A stretch of 64,000 bases of DNA from Solirubrobacter phytolaccae (GTDB lineage: Bacteria > Actinomycetota > Thermoleophilia > Solirubrobacterales > Solirubrobacteraceae), in contig NZ_JAPDDP010000002.1 of the NCBI RefSeq assembly GCF_027587195.1, positions 1-64,000 of the forward strand, read 5' to 3'. The first letter of the stretch is position 1, and every line of letters begins with the position of its first letter. Shown here in pieces: positions 31,873 through 40,170 of this stretch. The translations under genes were made by a program, and so were the position numbers. The notes beneath the pieces are model-generated. The model did not search any database. It was not told the origin of the DNA and worked only from the letters and a program-made list of their open reading frames with translations.

Positions 31873-32046
31873 TCAGTCCGCGGCGGGTGGCTCGTTCTCG
31901 GGGAGGCCGGGCAGCGGCGCGTCGTCCTCGTCCATGTCCGCGGGCGGGCCCATCGGCTGGTCGTCCGCCTCCGGGGAGCCGTCCTCGGCGGGCGGCGGCT
32001 CTTCGGGGATGTCCGGGTCGTCGGGCGTGATCGGGGTCTCGCTCAT
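31873..32046 (-). CDS. Small acidic Pro/Asp/Glu-rich protein (57 residues)
   Basis: ATG 32046 overlaps the permease stop (ATGA), and AGAGGA lies directly before it. The 57-residue product begins MSETPITPDDPDIPEEPPPA and is almost entirely Pro, Asp, Glu, Gly and Ala, with no aromatic residue and no lysine or arginine, so it should be disordered and strongly acidic. It is in frame with no alternative gene on either strand. It may bind a basic partner or metal, or simply couple translation. I do not recognise it. Confidence 0.6.
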   Translation of the reverse strand: MSETPITPDDPDIPEEPPPAEDGSPEADDQPMGPPADMDEDDAPLPGLPENEPPAAD

Positions 32047-33089
32047 TCCTCTCGCCTACCCACCTTGGTCAGGCGACGCACCGCGAGCGGCGCGAGCACG
32101 ACCGAGACGATCACGCGCAAGCTCTGCACGGCGACGATGAACGTGATGTTCCCGCCGCCGCTGAAGGCCACGGCGAGCACGGCGTAGATGCCGCCCGGCG
32201 TCGTGGCGAGGTACGCGTCGCGCAGGCTGATGTCGGTCAGCAGGTGCAGGACGACCGCGAGCCCGAAGCACGCGACCAGTAGCGCGAAGACCCCGATCAG
32301 CACCGGGATCAGCAGCCGCCCCATCTGGCGGACCGTGTCCGTGGTGAAGCGCAGGCCGACCTGCAGGCCGATCAGCGCGAACGCCAGCTCGCGGACCACG
32401 GGCGGGACGACGAAGTCGACGCCCGCGAGCGTCAGCGCGCCCGCGACGACCATCGGCCCCATGAGCGTGCCGGCGGGAACCCCGATCCGGCGCGCCGTGA
32501 GCGCGGCGGCGGGCGCGATCGCAGCGGTCAGCAGCCAGTCGGTCGGTGTCGCCAGCAGCGCCTCGCTCGGCCCGGCGCCGCCTCCGCCCGCGCCACCCCA
32601 GGCCGCGGCCAGCAGCGGCGTGAGCAGCACGGTGACGAGCACGCGCAGGTACTGCATGAACGCGACGAGCCGGTCGTCGCCGCCGATCTCGTCCGCCATG
32701 CCGACGATGCCGGAGGCGCCGCCCGCGATCATGCCCAGCTGCGCGGTCGGCCGGTCGAGCTCGGTCCGGCGCTCGAGCACGAGCCCGACGCCCATGCTGC
32801 ACACGAGCGTGCCCGCGCTCACGAGCAGGACCGGCAGCCAGGAGCCGCCGACGGCCTGCAGCGCGTCCGGCTCGAGGTAGGCGCCGAGCGTGACGCCGAG
32901 GATCGCCTGCGCGGACACGAACGTGCCGCGCGGCAGGATGCCCGACATCCGCGGCCGGGCCAGCGCCGCGGCGAGCCCGACGAGCAGCGCCGCGAACAGC
33001 GTCGCCGACGCGAGCCCGACCAGGTCGAGCGCGACGGCGACGGCGGCGGTGAGCAGGCCGAGCACGAGGATCGAGGCGGCCCTGCGCAT
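32043..33089 (-). CDS. AbrB-type (PF05145) membrane protein
   Basis: 348 residues from ATG 33089. About ten to eleven hydrophobic segments in two homologous halves: SILVLGLLTAAVAVALDLVGL...LPRGTFVSAQAILGVTLGAYL and the later RRIGVPAGTLMGPMVVAGALTLAGV...ALIGLQVGLRFTTDTVRQMG. This is the family named after AbrB (regulator of aidB) or putative ammonia monooxygenase; despite the name the proteins are membrane permease-like, and the substrate is unknown. It is divergent from a TPP-enzyme gene (33 bp between starts) and overlaps the tiny acidic gene by ATGA. Confidence 0.85.
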   Translation of the reverse strand: MRRAASILVLGLLTAAVAVALDLVGLASATLFAALLVGLAAALARPRMSGILPRGTFVSAQAILGVTLGAYLEPDALQAVGGSWLPVLLVSAGTLVCSMGVGLVLERRTELDRPTAQLGMIAGGASGIVGMADEIGGDDRLVAFMQYLRVLVTVLLTPLLAAAWGGAGGGGAGPSEALLATPTDWLLTAAIAPAAALTARRIGVPAGTLMGPMVVAGALTLAGVDFVVPPVVRELAFALIGLQVGLRFTTDTVRQMGRLLIPVLIGVFALLVACFGLAVVLHLLTDISLRDAYLATTPGGIYAVLAVAFSGGGNITFIVAVQSLRVIVSVVLAPLAVRRLTKVGRREE

Positions 33090-33122
33090 CCCCACGACCC
33101 TATCCACGAGTAGGTTTCGCCC

Positions 33123-34760
33123 ATGCTCGTCTCGGAAGCCGTCGGCCGGACCGTTCATGCCCTGGGAGGCGAGGTGGTGTTCGGGCTGATGGGCAGCGGC
33201 AACCTCGCGGTGACGAACGCGATCGTCGCGGCCGGTGGGCGGTTCTTCTCCTCGCGCCACGAGACCGGCGCGCTGTGCATGGCCGACGGCTACGCGCGCG
33301 TCAGCGGCCGGCTCGGCGTCGCGAGCGTGCACCAGGGGCCGGGGCTGACGAACGCCATCACCGGGCTCACCGAGGCCGCGAAGAGCCGCACGCCCGTCCT
33401 GCTGCTCGCGGCCGACACGCCCGCCGCGCAGCTGCGCTCGAACTTCAAGATCGACCAGGACGCGCTCGTCACCTCTGTAGGCGCGATCTCCGAGCGCGTG
33501 CACAGCCCGCAGACCGCCGTCGCCGACACGGCGCGGGCGGTACGCACCGCGCTGCGCGAGCGCCGTACGGTCGTCCTGAACCTGCCGCTGGACGTGCAGG
33601 CCGCAGAGGTGGAGCTGACGCCGCCGCCCGCCGCGCCCGAGCCCGCCGCCGCCGTCCCGAGCGACCTCAATGCCGTGCTGCTCGCGCTCGCCCGCGCCAA
33701 GCGCCCCGCGATCCTCGCCGGCCGCGGCGCCGTCCTGTCGGGTGCCGGACCGACGTTGCGCGCGCTCGGCGAGCGGCTCGGCGCCGTCCTCGCGACCACC
33801 GCCGTCGGCAACGGCCTGTTCGCCGGCGACCCGTTCGACCTCGGCATCTCCGGCGGGTTCTCGACGCCCGCCGCGCAGCGCCACCTGAAGGAATCGGACC
33901 TGATCCTCGCCTTCGGCGCCGCGCTCAACCAGTGGACCACGCGCCACGGCGCGCTGATCGGCCCGGACACGACGGTGATCCAGATCGACAGCGACCTCGA
34001 GGCGTTCGGCGCCCACCGCCCGGTCGGCCTCGCCGTCCACGGGGACGCGCGCGCCACCGCCGAGGCGCTGCTCGCCGCGCTCGGCGACGCGCGCGGCAGC
34101 GCCTACGAGGCCTCCCGCCGCAGCATCGCGCTGGCGGCCGAGATCGCGGGCGGGCGCTGGCGCGACCAGCCGTACGAGCCGAGCACGGACTGGCTGGACC
34201 CACGCACCCTGAGCATCACCCTCGACGAGCTGCTGCCCGAGGAGCGCACCGTCGTCGTCGACTCGGGCGCGTTCATGGGCTACCCGGCGATGTACCTGCG
34301 CGTCCCGGACGCCCACGGGTTCGTCTTCCCGCAGGCCTTCCAGTGCGTCGGGCTCGCCCTCGGCAACGCGATCGGCGCGGCGGTCGCCAACCCCGACCGC
34401 CTGACGGTCTGCGCGGTCGGCGACGGCGGGCTGCTGATGTCGCTGCCGGACCTCGAGACACTCGGCCGCCTGAACCTGAACGTGCTCGTGGTGGTCTACG
34501 ACGACGCGGCCTACGGCGCCGAGGTCCACCACTTCCGGCCGATGGGCATCCCCGTCGAGCTCGCCCAGTTCCCGCCGACGGACTTCGCGGCGCTCGCCGA
34601 GGCCGCCGGCTGCCAGGGTGTCACGGCCCGCACCACCGACGATCTCGAAGCCGTCCGCACCTGGCTGGGCGAGGCCGACCGCCGCCCGCTCGTGCTGGAC
34701 GCCAAAGTCGACCCTGACATCTGTGCCGAATGGCTTGAGGAGGCATTTCGTGGCCACTGA
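33123..34760 (+). CDS. Thiamine-diphosphate-dependent enzyme (acetolactate synthase / benzoylformate decarboxylase type)
   Basis: 545 residues. The catalytic glutamate is in SSRHETGALCMADGYARVSG (Glu47). The middle domain is about residues 185-315. The C-terminal ThDP/Mg motif is VGDGGLLMSLPDLETL...NVLVVVYDD (about residues 438-462). It lacks a visible FAD-binding regulatory partner and has no ilvN-like small subunit, so it is not a housekeeping acetolactate synthase. The overlap with a cyclase-family gene (11 bp) suggests a catabolic pair acting on an alpha-keto acid or ring-opened compound. The substrate cannot be assigned. Confidence 0.88.
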   Translation: MLVSEAVGRTVHALGGEVVFGLMGSGNLAVTNAIVAAGGRFFSSRHETGALCMADGYARVSGRLGVASVHQGPGLTNAITGLTEAAKSRTPVLLLAADTPAAQLRSNFKIDQDALVTSVGAISERVHSPQTAVADTARAVRTALRERRTVVLNLPLDVQAAEVELTPPPAAPEPAAAVPSDLNAVLLALARAKRPAILAGRGAVLSGAGPTLRALGERLGAVLATTAVGNGLFAGDPFDLGISGGFSTPAAQRHLKESDLILAFGAALNQWTTRHGALIGPDTTVIQIDSDLEAFGAHRPVGLAVHGDARATAEALLAALGDARGSAYEASRRSIALAAEIAGGRWRDQPYEPSTDWLDPRTLSITLDELLPEERTVVVDSGAFMGYPAMYLRVPDAHGFVFPQAFQCVGLALGNAIGAAVANPDRLTVCAVGDGGLLMSLPDLETLGRLNLNVLVVVYDDAAYGAEVHHFRPMGIPVELAQFPPTDFAALAEAAGCQGVTARTTDDLEAVRTWLGEADRRPLVLDAKVDPDICAEWLEEAFRGH

Positions 34761-35502
34761 ACAACTCGCCGCCGCGCTTGCGAGCGGCGCGACCCGCGTC
34801 ATCGATCTCACGCAGCCGCTGAGCGAGACGACGCCGGTCCTGCAGCTCCCACCGCCGTTCGCGAACACCCCCGGGCTCTCTCGCGAGACGATCAGCGAGT
34901 ACGACGACGCCGGCCCCGCGTGGGCGTGGAAGACGCTGACCGTGGGTGAGCACGTCGGCACGCACTTCGACGCGCCGATCCACTGGGTGACCGGCAAGGA
35001 CGGCGAGGACGTCGCGAGCGCCGCGCCGTCCAAGCTCGTCGCGCCCGTGGCCGTGATCGACAAGTCCGCGCAGGCCGCCGACGACCCCAACTACCTGCTC
35101 ACGCTCGACGACATCCGCGAGTGGGAGAACGAGCACGGGGAGCTGCCGCGCGGCGGCTGGCTGTTCCTGCGCACCGGCTGGGACGCCCGCGCGCACGACC
35201 AGGCGGCGTTCCTGAACGGCGGCGAGACCCCGGGCCCGGACGTGGAGGCCGCCCGCTGGCTGGCCGACGCCGCCCCGATCGTCGGCGTCGGCGTGGAGAC
35301 CGTCGGCACCGACGCCGGGCTCGCGCACTCGTTCGACCCGCCGTTCCCGGTCCACCACTTCCTGCTCGGCGCGGGCAAGTACGGCCTCACGCAGCTCGCC
35401 AACCTGGCCGAGCTGCCGCCGCAGGGCGCGATCGCGATCGTCGCCCCCCTGAAGCTGGTGGGCGGGACGGGGTCCCCGTCCCGCGTCTTCGCGCTGGCTT
35501 AG
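34750..35502 (+). CDS. Cyclase-family hydrolase (kynurenine formamidase-like)
   Basis: 250 residues from GTG 34750, which overlaps the end of the TPP enzyme by 11 bp. The metal motif HxGTHxDxPxH is complete (GEHVGTHFDAPIHW, about residues 62-75). Further conserved features are RVIDLTQPLSETTPV near the start and the FPVHHFLLGAGKYG stretch near the C-terminus. Family members hydrolyse N-formylkynurenine, isatin or related cyclic amides. The neighbouring TPP enzyme and membrane permease suggest a small degradation pathway; the exact substrate is unknown. It converges on a secreted protein gene with a 4-bp overlap. Confidence 0.88.
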   Translation: MATEQLAAALASGATRVIDLTQPLSETTPVLQLPPPFANTPGLSRETISEYDDAGPAWAWKTLTVGEHVGTHFDAPIHWVTGKDGEDVASAAPSKLVAPVAVIDKSAQAADDPNYLLTLDDIREWENEHGELPRGGWLFLRTGWDARAHDQAAFLNGGETPGPDVEAARWLADAAPIVGVGVETVGTDAGLAHSFDPPFPVHHFLLGAGKYGLTQLANLAELPPQGAIAIVAPLKLVGGTGSPSRVFALA

Positions 35503-35963
35503 AGGTTGTAGATCGACACCCAGACGCGCTGCACGTCGGTCACCTCGTACGTGTACTCGTCGACGGTCCCGCTGTAGGCGAAGTACAGGTTGAAGGTCGG
35601 GTTGTAGAGGAACACGTACGCCGTGCGGCTCGACCCCACCAACGAGGAGGACGACCCGACGTAGCCCGTGATCGGGACGTACCCGTAGTCCGAGTCCAGG
35701 TGGTCATAGAACGCGGAGAACGCGAGCACGTACTCGCCGATCTCGGTGTCGCCGTAGGGGTCGTTGTGGACGGCCGGGCACACGCCCGTGGAGCCGATGC
35801 AATCCGGCGCCGAGCTGCTGAGTGTGGAGCCGGGAGCGATGCCCTGGCCTTGCTCGAGCAACCCGGGGAGCCAGGTCTGGGCGTTGGCGGCGGCGGGCGA
35901 CAGCGCGGCGGCACCGGCCAGCGCGCACACGGTGACCAGCAGTTTGACGAGCAGCTTCGTCAC
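35499..35963 (-). CDS. Secreted hypothetical protein
   Basis: 154 residues from GTG 35963, with GAGGAG 6 bp upstream. The signal peptide is MTKLLVKLLVTVCALAGAAA with a cut near ANA/QT (residue 28). The mature part has two cysteines (DCIGSTGVCPAV, about 54-62) and is rich in Tyr/Ser/Gly/Val (TGYVGSSSSLVGSSRTAYVFLYNPTFNL), suggesting a small disulfide-stabilised beta domain. I do not recognise the family. Confidence 0.75.
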   Translation of the reverse strand: MTKLLVKLLVTVCALAGAAALSPAAANAQTWLPGLLEQGQGIAPGSTLSSSAPDCIGSTGVCPAVHNDPYGDTEIGEYVLAFSAFYDHLDSDYGYVPITGYVGSSSSLVGSSRTAYVFLYNPTFNLYFAYSGTVDEYTYEVTDVQRVWVSIYNL

Positions 35964-36035
35964 GGGGGTCTCCTCGGTCGAGGGGGAGGGAAGGGCGAAT
36001 ACTCTCCTCCTCGGCGCGAGCCGTGCAGGCTACAG

Positions 36036-36770
36036 CTACGCGGCGCTGACTAGACGCTTGTACAACGGCGCGGGGTCGAAGCCGTGCGCCGCGAGCCAGC
36101 TGGCCGCGCCGCCGTGCTCGGCGTCGATGACCTCGAGCACCCGCTCGAGGTACTCGGCGCGCGGCATCCGCGACTCGTCGGTGATGCCCTCGAGGTCCGG
36201 GCGGTAGAGGTCCGAGCTGCGCAGGCGGTCCATGATCGCCGTGATCCGCTCGCCGGTGAGCGCGTAGTCGGCGATGATCGCCTCGCGCTCCACGCCGACC
36301 GCGGCCAGTGTCAGGGCGACGACCATCCCGGTCCGGTCCTTGCCCGCCGCGCAGTGGACGACGACGGGGCCGGGCCCTGAGGCGATGTCGCGCATCGCGC
36401 CGACGAACGAGTCGGGCCGATCGCGCAGGTAGCCGAGGTAGTAGCGGACGAACGGGTTCTCGCCGTCGGCCCGCGAGATCATCACGTCGCTGAACGAGCC
36501 CTTCTCGGGATACAGCGACCGGTGGTGGACGTCCACACGGCCGGTCAGCGGGCCGGGCCCCTCGGTGTCGACCTCGATGTGCGAGCGCAGGTCGACGACG
36601 ACGCGCACGCCCAGCTCGTCGACGAGCGTGACGACGTCGGACGGCGTCAGGTCCTGCAGGTTGTCGGCGCGGATCAGGACGCCGGAAGCGGTGACCCCGC
36701 CGCCCTCGAGCGGCAGACCGCCGAGGTCGCGGACGTTGACCGCGCCCTCGAGGTCAACCCAGGCGGGCAG
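36036..36770 (-). CDS. Tyrosine/serine protein phosphatase (PF13350-like), probable CTG start
   Basis: About 244 residues. The C-x5-R active site is VVHCAAGKDRTGM (Cys at about residue 138). The conserved N-terminal part of the family, GAVNVRDLGGLPLEGGGVT...LIRADNLQDLT, is encoded upstream of the only ATG/GTG/TTG option (GTG 36608), so the true start must lie before it. The open frame reaches back into the end of serS without any ATG, GTG or TTG. A CTG at 36770, with AGGAG about 11 bp upstream, is the best candidate and gives a 17-bp overlap with serS. Starting at GTG 36608 would remove about 54 conserved residues. Confidence 0.82.
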   Translation of the reverse strand: MPAWVDLEGAVNVRDLGGLPLEGGGVTASGVLIRADNLQDLTPSDVVTLVDELGVRVVVDLRSHIEVDTEGPGPLTGRVDVHHRSLYPEKGSFSDVMISRADGENPFVRYYLGYLRDRPDSFVGAMRDIASGPGPVVVHCAAGKDRTGMVVALTLAAVGVEREAIIADYALTGERITAIMDRLRSSDLYRPDLEGITDESRMPRAEYLERVLEVIDAEHGGAASWLAAHGFDPAPLYKRLVSAA

Positions 36771-37986
36771 GCGCGCCCCACTCCTGGAGCACGGCCGGGA
36801 TCTCGACGCCGCCGTCCCCGGTCTGATGGTTCTCCATCAGGGCGATCAGCGTGCGGCCGACGGCCACCGCGGTGCCGTTCAACGTGTGGACGAACTCGGG
36901 CTTGCCGCCGTCCGGGCGGTAGCGGATGTTCAGCCGGCGCGACTGGAAGGCCGTTGTGTTCGAGGTCGACGTCAGCTCGCGGAACTTCTGCTGCGACGGC
37001 AGCCAGGCCTCGAGGTCGAACTTCTTCGCCGCGCTCGACCCGAGGTCGTCGACGGCGATGTTCACGACCCGGTACGGGATGTGGAGGCCCTGGAGGATCT
37101 CCTCCTCGATCGCGAGCAGCCGCTCGTGCTCGGCGGCGGACTGGTCCGGCTCGACGAACGCGAACATCTCGACCTTGTCGAACTGGTGCACCCGGAAGAT
37201 GCCGCGCGTGTCCTTGCCCGCGGCGCCCGCCTCGCGGCGGAAGCACGGCGAGAAGCCGGCGTAGCGGCGCGGCACCTCGTCCATGATCTCGCCGGCGTGC
37301 AACGACGCCAGCGGCACCTCGGACGTACCGGTGAGGTAGAGCGGATCGTCGGCCAGGCGGTAGATCTGCTGCTCGGTGTCGGGCAGGAAGCCGGTGCCGA
37401 ACAGCGCCTCCTCCTTGACCAGCACGGGCGGGATGACGGGCTCGAAGCCGTGCCCGCGCAGCTTCTCGAGCGTCCAGCGCACCAGCGCGAGCTCGAGGAA
37501 GACGAGGTCACCCTTCAGGTAGGCGAAGCGCGGGCCGGAGGTCTTCGAGCCGGCCTCCATGTCGATCATGGCGCCGGCGAGCTCGAGGTGATCGCGGCCC
37601 TCGGAGGCGCGCTCGCCCCACTCGCGGATCGGCGTGTCCTCGTCCGCGGCGGTGGGGTCGGTCAGGTTCGGCAGCGTGACCTGGAGCTGGTTGAACTCTT
37701 CCTCCAGGCGCGCGATCTCGGGCTCGAGCTCCTTGACCCGGGCGCTGACGGCCTGCATCTGCGCGATCGCCGCGCTGGCGTCCTCGCCGGAGCGCTTGGC
37801 CTGGGCGATCGCCTCAGAGCCGGCGTTGCGGGCGGCACGTGCCTCGTCACGCTCGGGGATGAGCGCGTTCAGGCGCTCCCGCGCGGCCAACGCGGCGCGC
37901 AGACGTTCGTCGGAGCCGTCCTTGCGGCGCGCGAGCGCGGCGACGGCAGGCTCAGGGTCGCGGCTGATCGCGCGTAGGTCGAGCAT
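36754..37986 (-). CDS. serS: Seryl-tRNA synthetase
   Basis: 410 residues. The N-terminal long coiled-coil arm (about 30-105) that grips the tRNA-Ser variable loop is followed by the class II core: motif 2 PCFRREAGAAGKDTRGIFRVHQFDKVE (about 258-284) and motif 3 LNGTAVAVGRTLIALMENHQ (about 370-390). The TXE serine-binding loop is TGTSEVPLASLHAGE. It is full length. Two tRNA-Ser genes lie 17-19 kb upstream. The phosphatase gene follows with an overlap. Confidence 0.97.
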   Translation of the reverse strand: MLDLRAISRDPEPAVAALARRKDGSDERLRAALAARERLNALIPERDEARAARNAGSEAIAQAKRSGEDASAAIAQMQAVSARVKELEPEIARLEEEFNQLQVTLPNLTDPTAADEDTPIREWGERASEGRDHLELAGAMIDMEAGSKTSGPRFAYLKGDLVFLELALVRWTLEKLRGHGFEPVIPPVLVKEEALFGTGFLPDTEQQIYRLADDPLYLTGTSEVPLASLHAGEIMDEVPRRYAGFSPCFRREAGAAGKDTRGIFRVHQFDKVEMFAFVEPDQSAAEHERLLAIEEEILQGLHIPYRVVNIAVDDLGSSAAKKFDLEAWLPSQQKFRELTSTSNTTAFQSRRLNIRYRPDGGKPEFVHTLNGTAVAVGRTLIALMENHQTGDGGVEIPAVLQEWGAPARLG

Positions 37987-37995
37987 CTCCGAGCC

Positions 37996-38409
37996 TTACT
38001 CGGTCGCGGGGCAGTCCTTGAGGGCCTCGCCACCGACCGGCTCGGACTTGGAGTACTTCGCGAGGAACTCGGCGACCTTCTCGGCCTCTTCGCCGACGAT
38101 GATGTTCTGCGGCATCGGGCCGGAGGAGAAGCCACCGTTGCGGATGGCGTACAGGGCGCAGTTCTTCGACACGTGGCGCTGGTCGAAGTTCGGCCCGTCC
38201 TTGTACTCCCGGGTCCGGATGTTGGTCGTGGAGCCCTGCGTACCCGCCACGCTGAGCGTGTGGCAGCCAGAGCAACGCTCCGTGAAGATGTTCGCGGCCG
38301 CCCGTTCGTTGTCGGGGACCGAGACGCCCTCCTCGCCACAGGCGGAGACACCGCCGGCGGACGCGGCGAAGAACGTGGCAATCAACAGGGCGCGGCGGAA
38401 CCTCGTCAT
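37996..38409 (-). CDS. Lipoprotein c-type cytochrome
   Basis: 137 residues from ATG 38409 (an ATG at 38424 would add 5). The signal sequence with lipobox VSAC (MTRFRRALLIATFFAASAGG..) places the protein outside the membrane on a lipid anchor. One haem site, CSGCH, sits at about residue 46, with an axial Met candidate in GPMPQN (about 98). Two further cysteines (KNCALYA, KDCPATE) may form a disulfide. It is divergent from a cupredoxin lipoprotein gene only 24 bp away, making a likely pair of small exported electron carriers beside the complex I operon. Confidence 0.88.
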   Translation of the reverse strand: MTRFRRALLIATFFAASAGGVSACGEEGVSVPDNERAAANIFTERCSGCHTLSVAGTQGSTTNIRTREYKDGPNFDQRHVSKNCALYAIRNGGFSSGPMPQNIIVGEEAEKVAEFLAKYSKSEPVGGEALKDCPATE

Positions 38410-38433
38410 CGGGTGCGACAGCATAGGAGAAAG

Positions 38434-38808
38434 ATGCGTCTGCGGACCCTTACCCCCGTCGCCCTTGTCGCGATCACGTTCCCCCTCGCCGGCTGCGGCG
38501 GCGCGGGCGAGCCCGTCCGCGAGCGCGGCACGGCGTTCACCGTCACCCTCGACGACTACCTGATCCGCCCCCAGCAGCTGCGGGTGCCGAAGGGCAGGGA
38601 GCTGACGATGACGGTCGTCAACCGCGGCGGGCTCGGCCACTCGCTGCGCATCCGGGGCGCGACCAAGAACATCCTCGCCTTCGACTTCGTCCGCCCGGGC
38701 CAGTCCAAGACGCGGACGTTCAAACCCGCCCCCGGGACGTACACGATGTACTGCGTGCTGGCCAACCACGAGGAGCTGGGCTTGTACGGCAAGCTGACGG
38801 TCCGATGA
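38434..38808 (+). CDS. Cupredoxin lipoprotein (axial Met replaced)
   Basis: 124 residues from ATG 38434, with AGGAGA upstream. The signal sequence ends in a lipobox, LAGC (residue about 21). The blue-copper fold follows, with ligands His in GLGHSLR (about 70) and the C-terminal loop MYCVLANHEELGLYG giving Cys and His. The position of the usual axial Met (…HxxxGM) is Leu here, which in other cupredoxins raises the redox potential. It is probably a periplasmic or outer-face electron carrier. ATGA overlap with the next gene. Confidence 0.85.
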   Translation: MRLRTLTPVALVAITFPLAGCGGAGEPVRERGTAFTVTLDDYLIRPQQLRVPKGRELTMTVVNRGGLGHSLRIRGATKNILAFDFVRPGQSKTRTFKPAPGTYTMYCVLANHEELGLYGKLTVR

Positions 38809-39275
38809 AGGTCGTCGAGCCCCAGCGCTTCCGCGAGGTGATGAGCCACTTCGCGACCGGCGTCACCGTCGTCACCGCCAGCAGCGCCGACGGCCCCGTC
38901 GGCATGACCGCCAACGCCGTCTGCTCGCTCTCGCTGGACCCGCTGCTGGCCCTCGTCTGCTTCGACAACGGCTCACGCACCCTGCGGGTCGTGCGCGAGG
39001 AGCGCCGCTTCGGCATCAACGTGCTCGCCTCCGGCCAGCAGGACCTGGCGCGGCTGTTCGCCTCCAAGACGCCCGAGGCCGAGAAGTTCGCCGGCGTGCA
39101 ACACACCGTGCACGAGGGCATCCCGGTCATCGAGGGCACGATCGCCTGGGTCGGCTGCGAGCTCGAGCAGCTCATCCCCGGCGGCGATCACACGATCGGC
39201 ATCGGCGCCGTGATCGCGGCCGAGCGGGCGAGCGAGCACGACCCGCTCATCTGGTACCGCGGCGAGTACCGATGA
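38805..39275 (+). CDS. Flavin reductase-like FMN-binding protein
   Basis: 156 residues. The HpaC/flavin-reductase fold is clear: FREVMSHFATGVTVVTASSADGPVGMTANAVCSLSLDPLLALVCFDNGSRTLR and FGINVLASGQQDLARLFAS, ending HTIGIGAVIAAERASEHDPLIWYRGEYR. It likely reduces free FMN with NAD(P)H for a partner monooxygenase, none of which is in the window. It is ATGA-coupled both to the cupredoxin upstream and to the membrane protein downstream, forming a three-gene unit ending 60 bp before nuoA. Confidence 0.9.
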   Translation: MKVVEPQRFREVMSHFATGVTVVTASSADGPVGMTANAVCSLSLDPLLALVCFDNGSRTLRVVREERRFGINVLASGQQDLARLFASKTPEAEKFAGVQHTVHEGIPVIEGTIAWVGCELEQLIPGGDHTIGIGAVIAAERASEHDPLIWYRGEYR

Positions 39276-39712
39276 AGGACGCCCACGTCTGGATCGGCGC
39301 GATCACGGTCGGCGCCAACGCCCTCGCCGCGCTCGTCGGCCTGGTCGCCTGGATCTTCTGGCGCAACCCGAAGGCGTTCTGGCTCCTGCTCCGGCTCGGC
39401 CAGGGCCTCGTCGTCCTGTCCGCGGTCGTCGGCGCCGCGCTGCTGCTCGAGGGCCGCGATCTCCCCCGCCTGCACCTCGTCTACGCCCTCACGCCGATCG
39501 CGGTCAGTTTCCTTGCCGAGCAGCTCCGGATCGTGACCACGCCGACCTTCTTGGAACAGCGCGGATTGGACAGCGGAAAGGACGTCGCGAAACTTCCCGT
39601 CATTGAGCAACAGGCTCTCGTGACAGCGATCCTGCGCCGAGAGTTGGCCGTGATGGCGACCTCCGCGGGCGTCGTCGCGACCCTCGTCGCTCGCGCGCAG
39701 CTGTGGCTGTAG
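39272..39712 (+). CDS. Small integral membrane protein
   Basis: 146 residues from the ATG overlapping the flavin reductase stop. Four hydrophobic segments are visible (about residues 6-28, 38-58, 66-84 and 124-143), with a hydrophilic stretch (TPTFLEQRGLDSGKDVAKLPVIEQQ) between the third and fourth. There is no metal or haem motif beyond scattered His. I do not recognise the family. Its position suggests a membrane partner of the cupredoxin or flavin reductase, or simply a neighbour of nuo; both are inference. Confidence 0.75.
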   Translation: MKDAHVWIGAITVGANALAALVGLVAWIFWRNPKAFWLLLRLGQGLVVLSAVVGAALLLEGRDLPRLHLVYALTPIAVSFLAEQLRIVTTPTFLEQRGLDSGKDVAKLPVIEQQALVTAILRRELAVMATSAGVVATLVARAQLWL

Positions 39713-39771
39713 GCCATTTTTGGCTCTATTCCGACCATTTCAGTGGGTCTTTAGGTGCGCTTTGTAACTAA
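39713..39771 (+). promoter_or_regulatory. Probable nuo operon promoter region
   Basis: The 59 bp before nuoA are distinctly AT-rich for this genome (GGCCATTTTTGGC, TTTCAGTGGG, TTTGTAACTAAG). TAACTA at 39765-39770 is a weak -10 candidate just before the GTG, which would make the transcript nearly leaderless. No clear -35 is seen. Confidence 0.4.
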
Positions 39772-40170
39772 GTGACAGACGCGCACAAGGTGCTACAAAT
39801 CCGAGACGTGATCCGTGCGTACCTGCCGGCGATCGTCTTCGTGGTCCTAGGCGTAGGCCTTGGCGTCGTCTTCGCGTCGCTCAACTCCGTCCTCGGTCCC
39901 AAGCCGCGCCACCAGCGCAAGGCCACCGCCGAGCCGTATGAGAGCGGTCTGCCTTCCGAGGTCAAGAAGTCGATGCGCTTCGGCATCTCCTTCTACCTCG
40001 TCGCGATGCTCTTCATCCTGTTCGACATCGAGACGATCTTCCTGTTCCCGGTGGCGATGCAGCTCAAGGCCTTCGGGACGTTCGCACTGGTGGAGATCTC
40101 GGTCTTCATCGTCTTGTTGTTCGTGGCGTTCGTGTACGTCTGGCGCAGAGGGGCACTCGAATGGAAGTAG
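39772..40170 (+). CDS. nuoA: NADH-quinone oxidoreductase subunit A
   Basis: 132 residues from GTG 39772; a GTG at 39808 (before IRAYLPAIV) is an alternative. Three membrane segments. Family motifs: [10 protein letters not shown] in the loop and the conserved [12 protein letters not shown]. It helps form the quinone-site junction of complex I. First gene of a complete nuoA-N operon; it overlaps nuoB by 10 bp. Confidence 0.95.
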   Translation: MTDAHKVLQIRDVIRAYLPAIVFVVLGVGLGVVFASLNSVLGPKPRHQRKATAEPYESGLPSEVKKSMRFGISFYLVAMLFILFDIETIFLFPVAMQLKAFGTFALVEISVFIVLLFVAFVYVWRRGALEWK

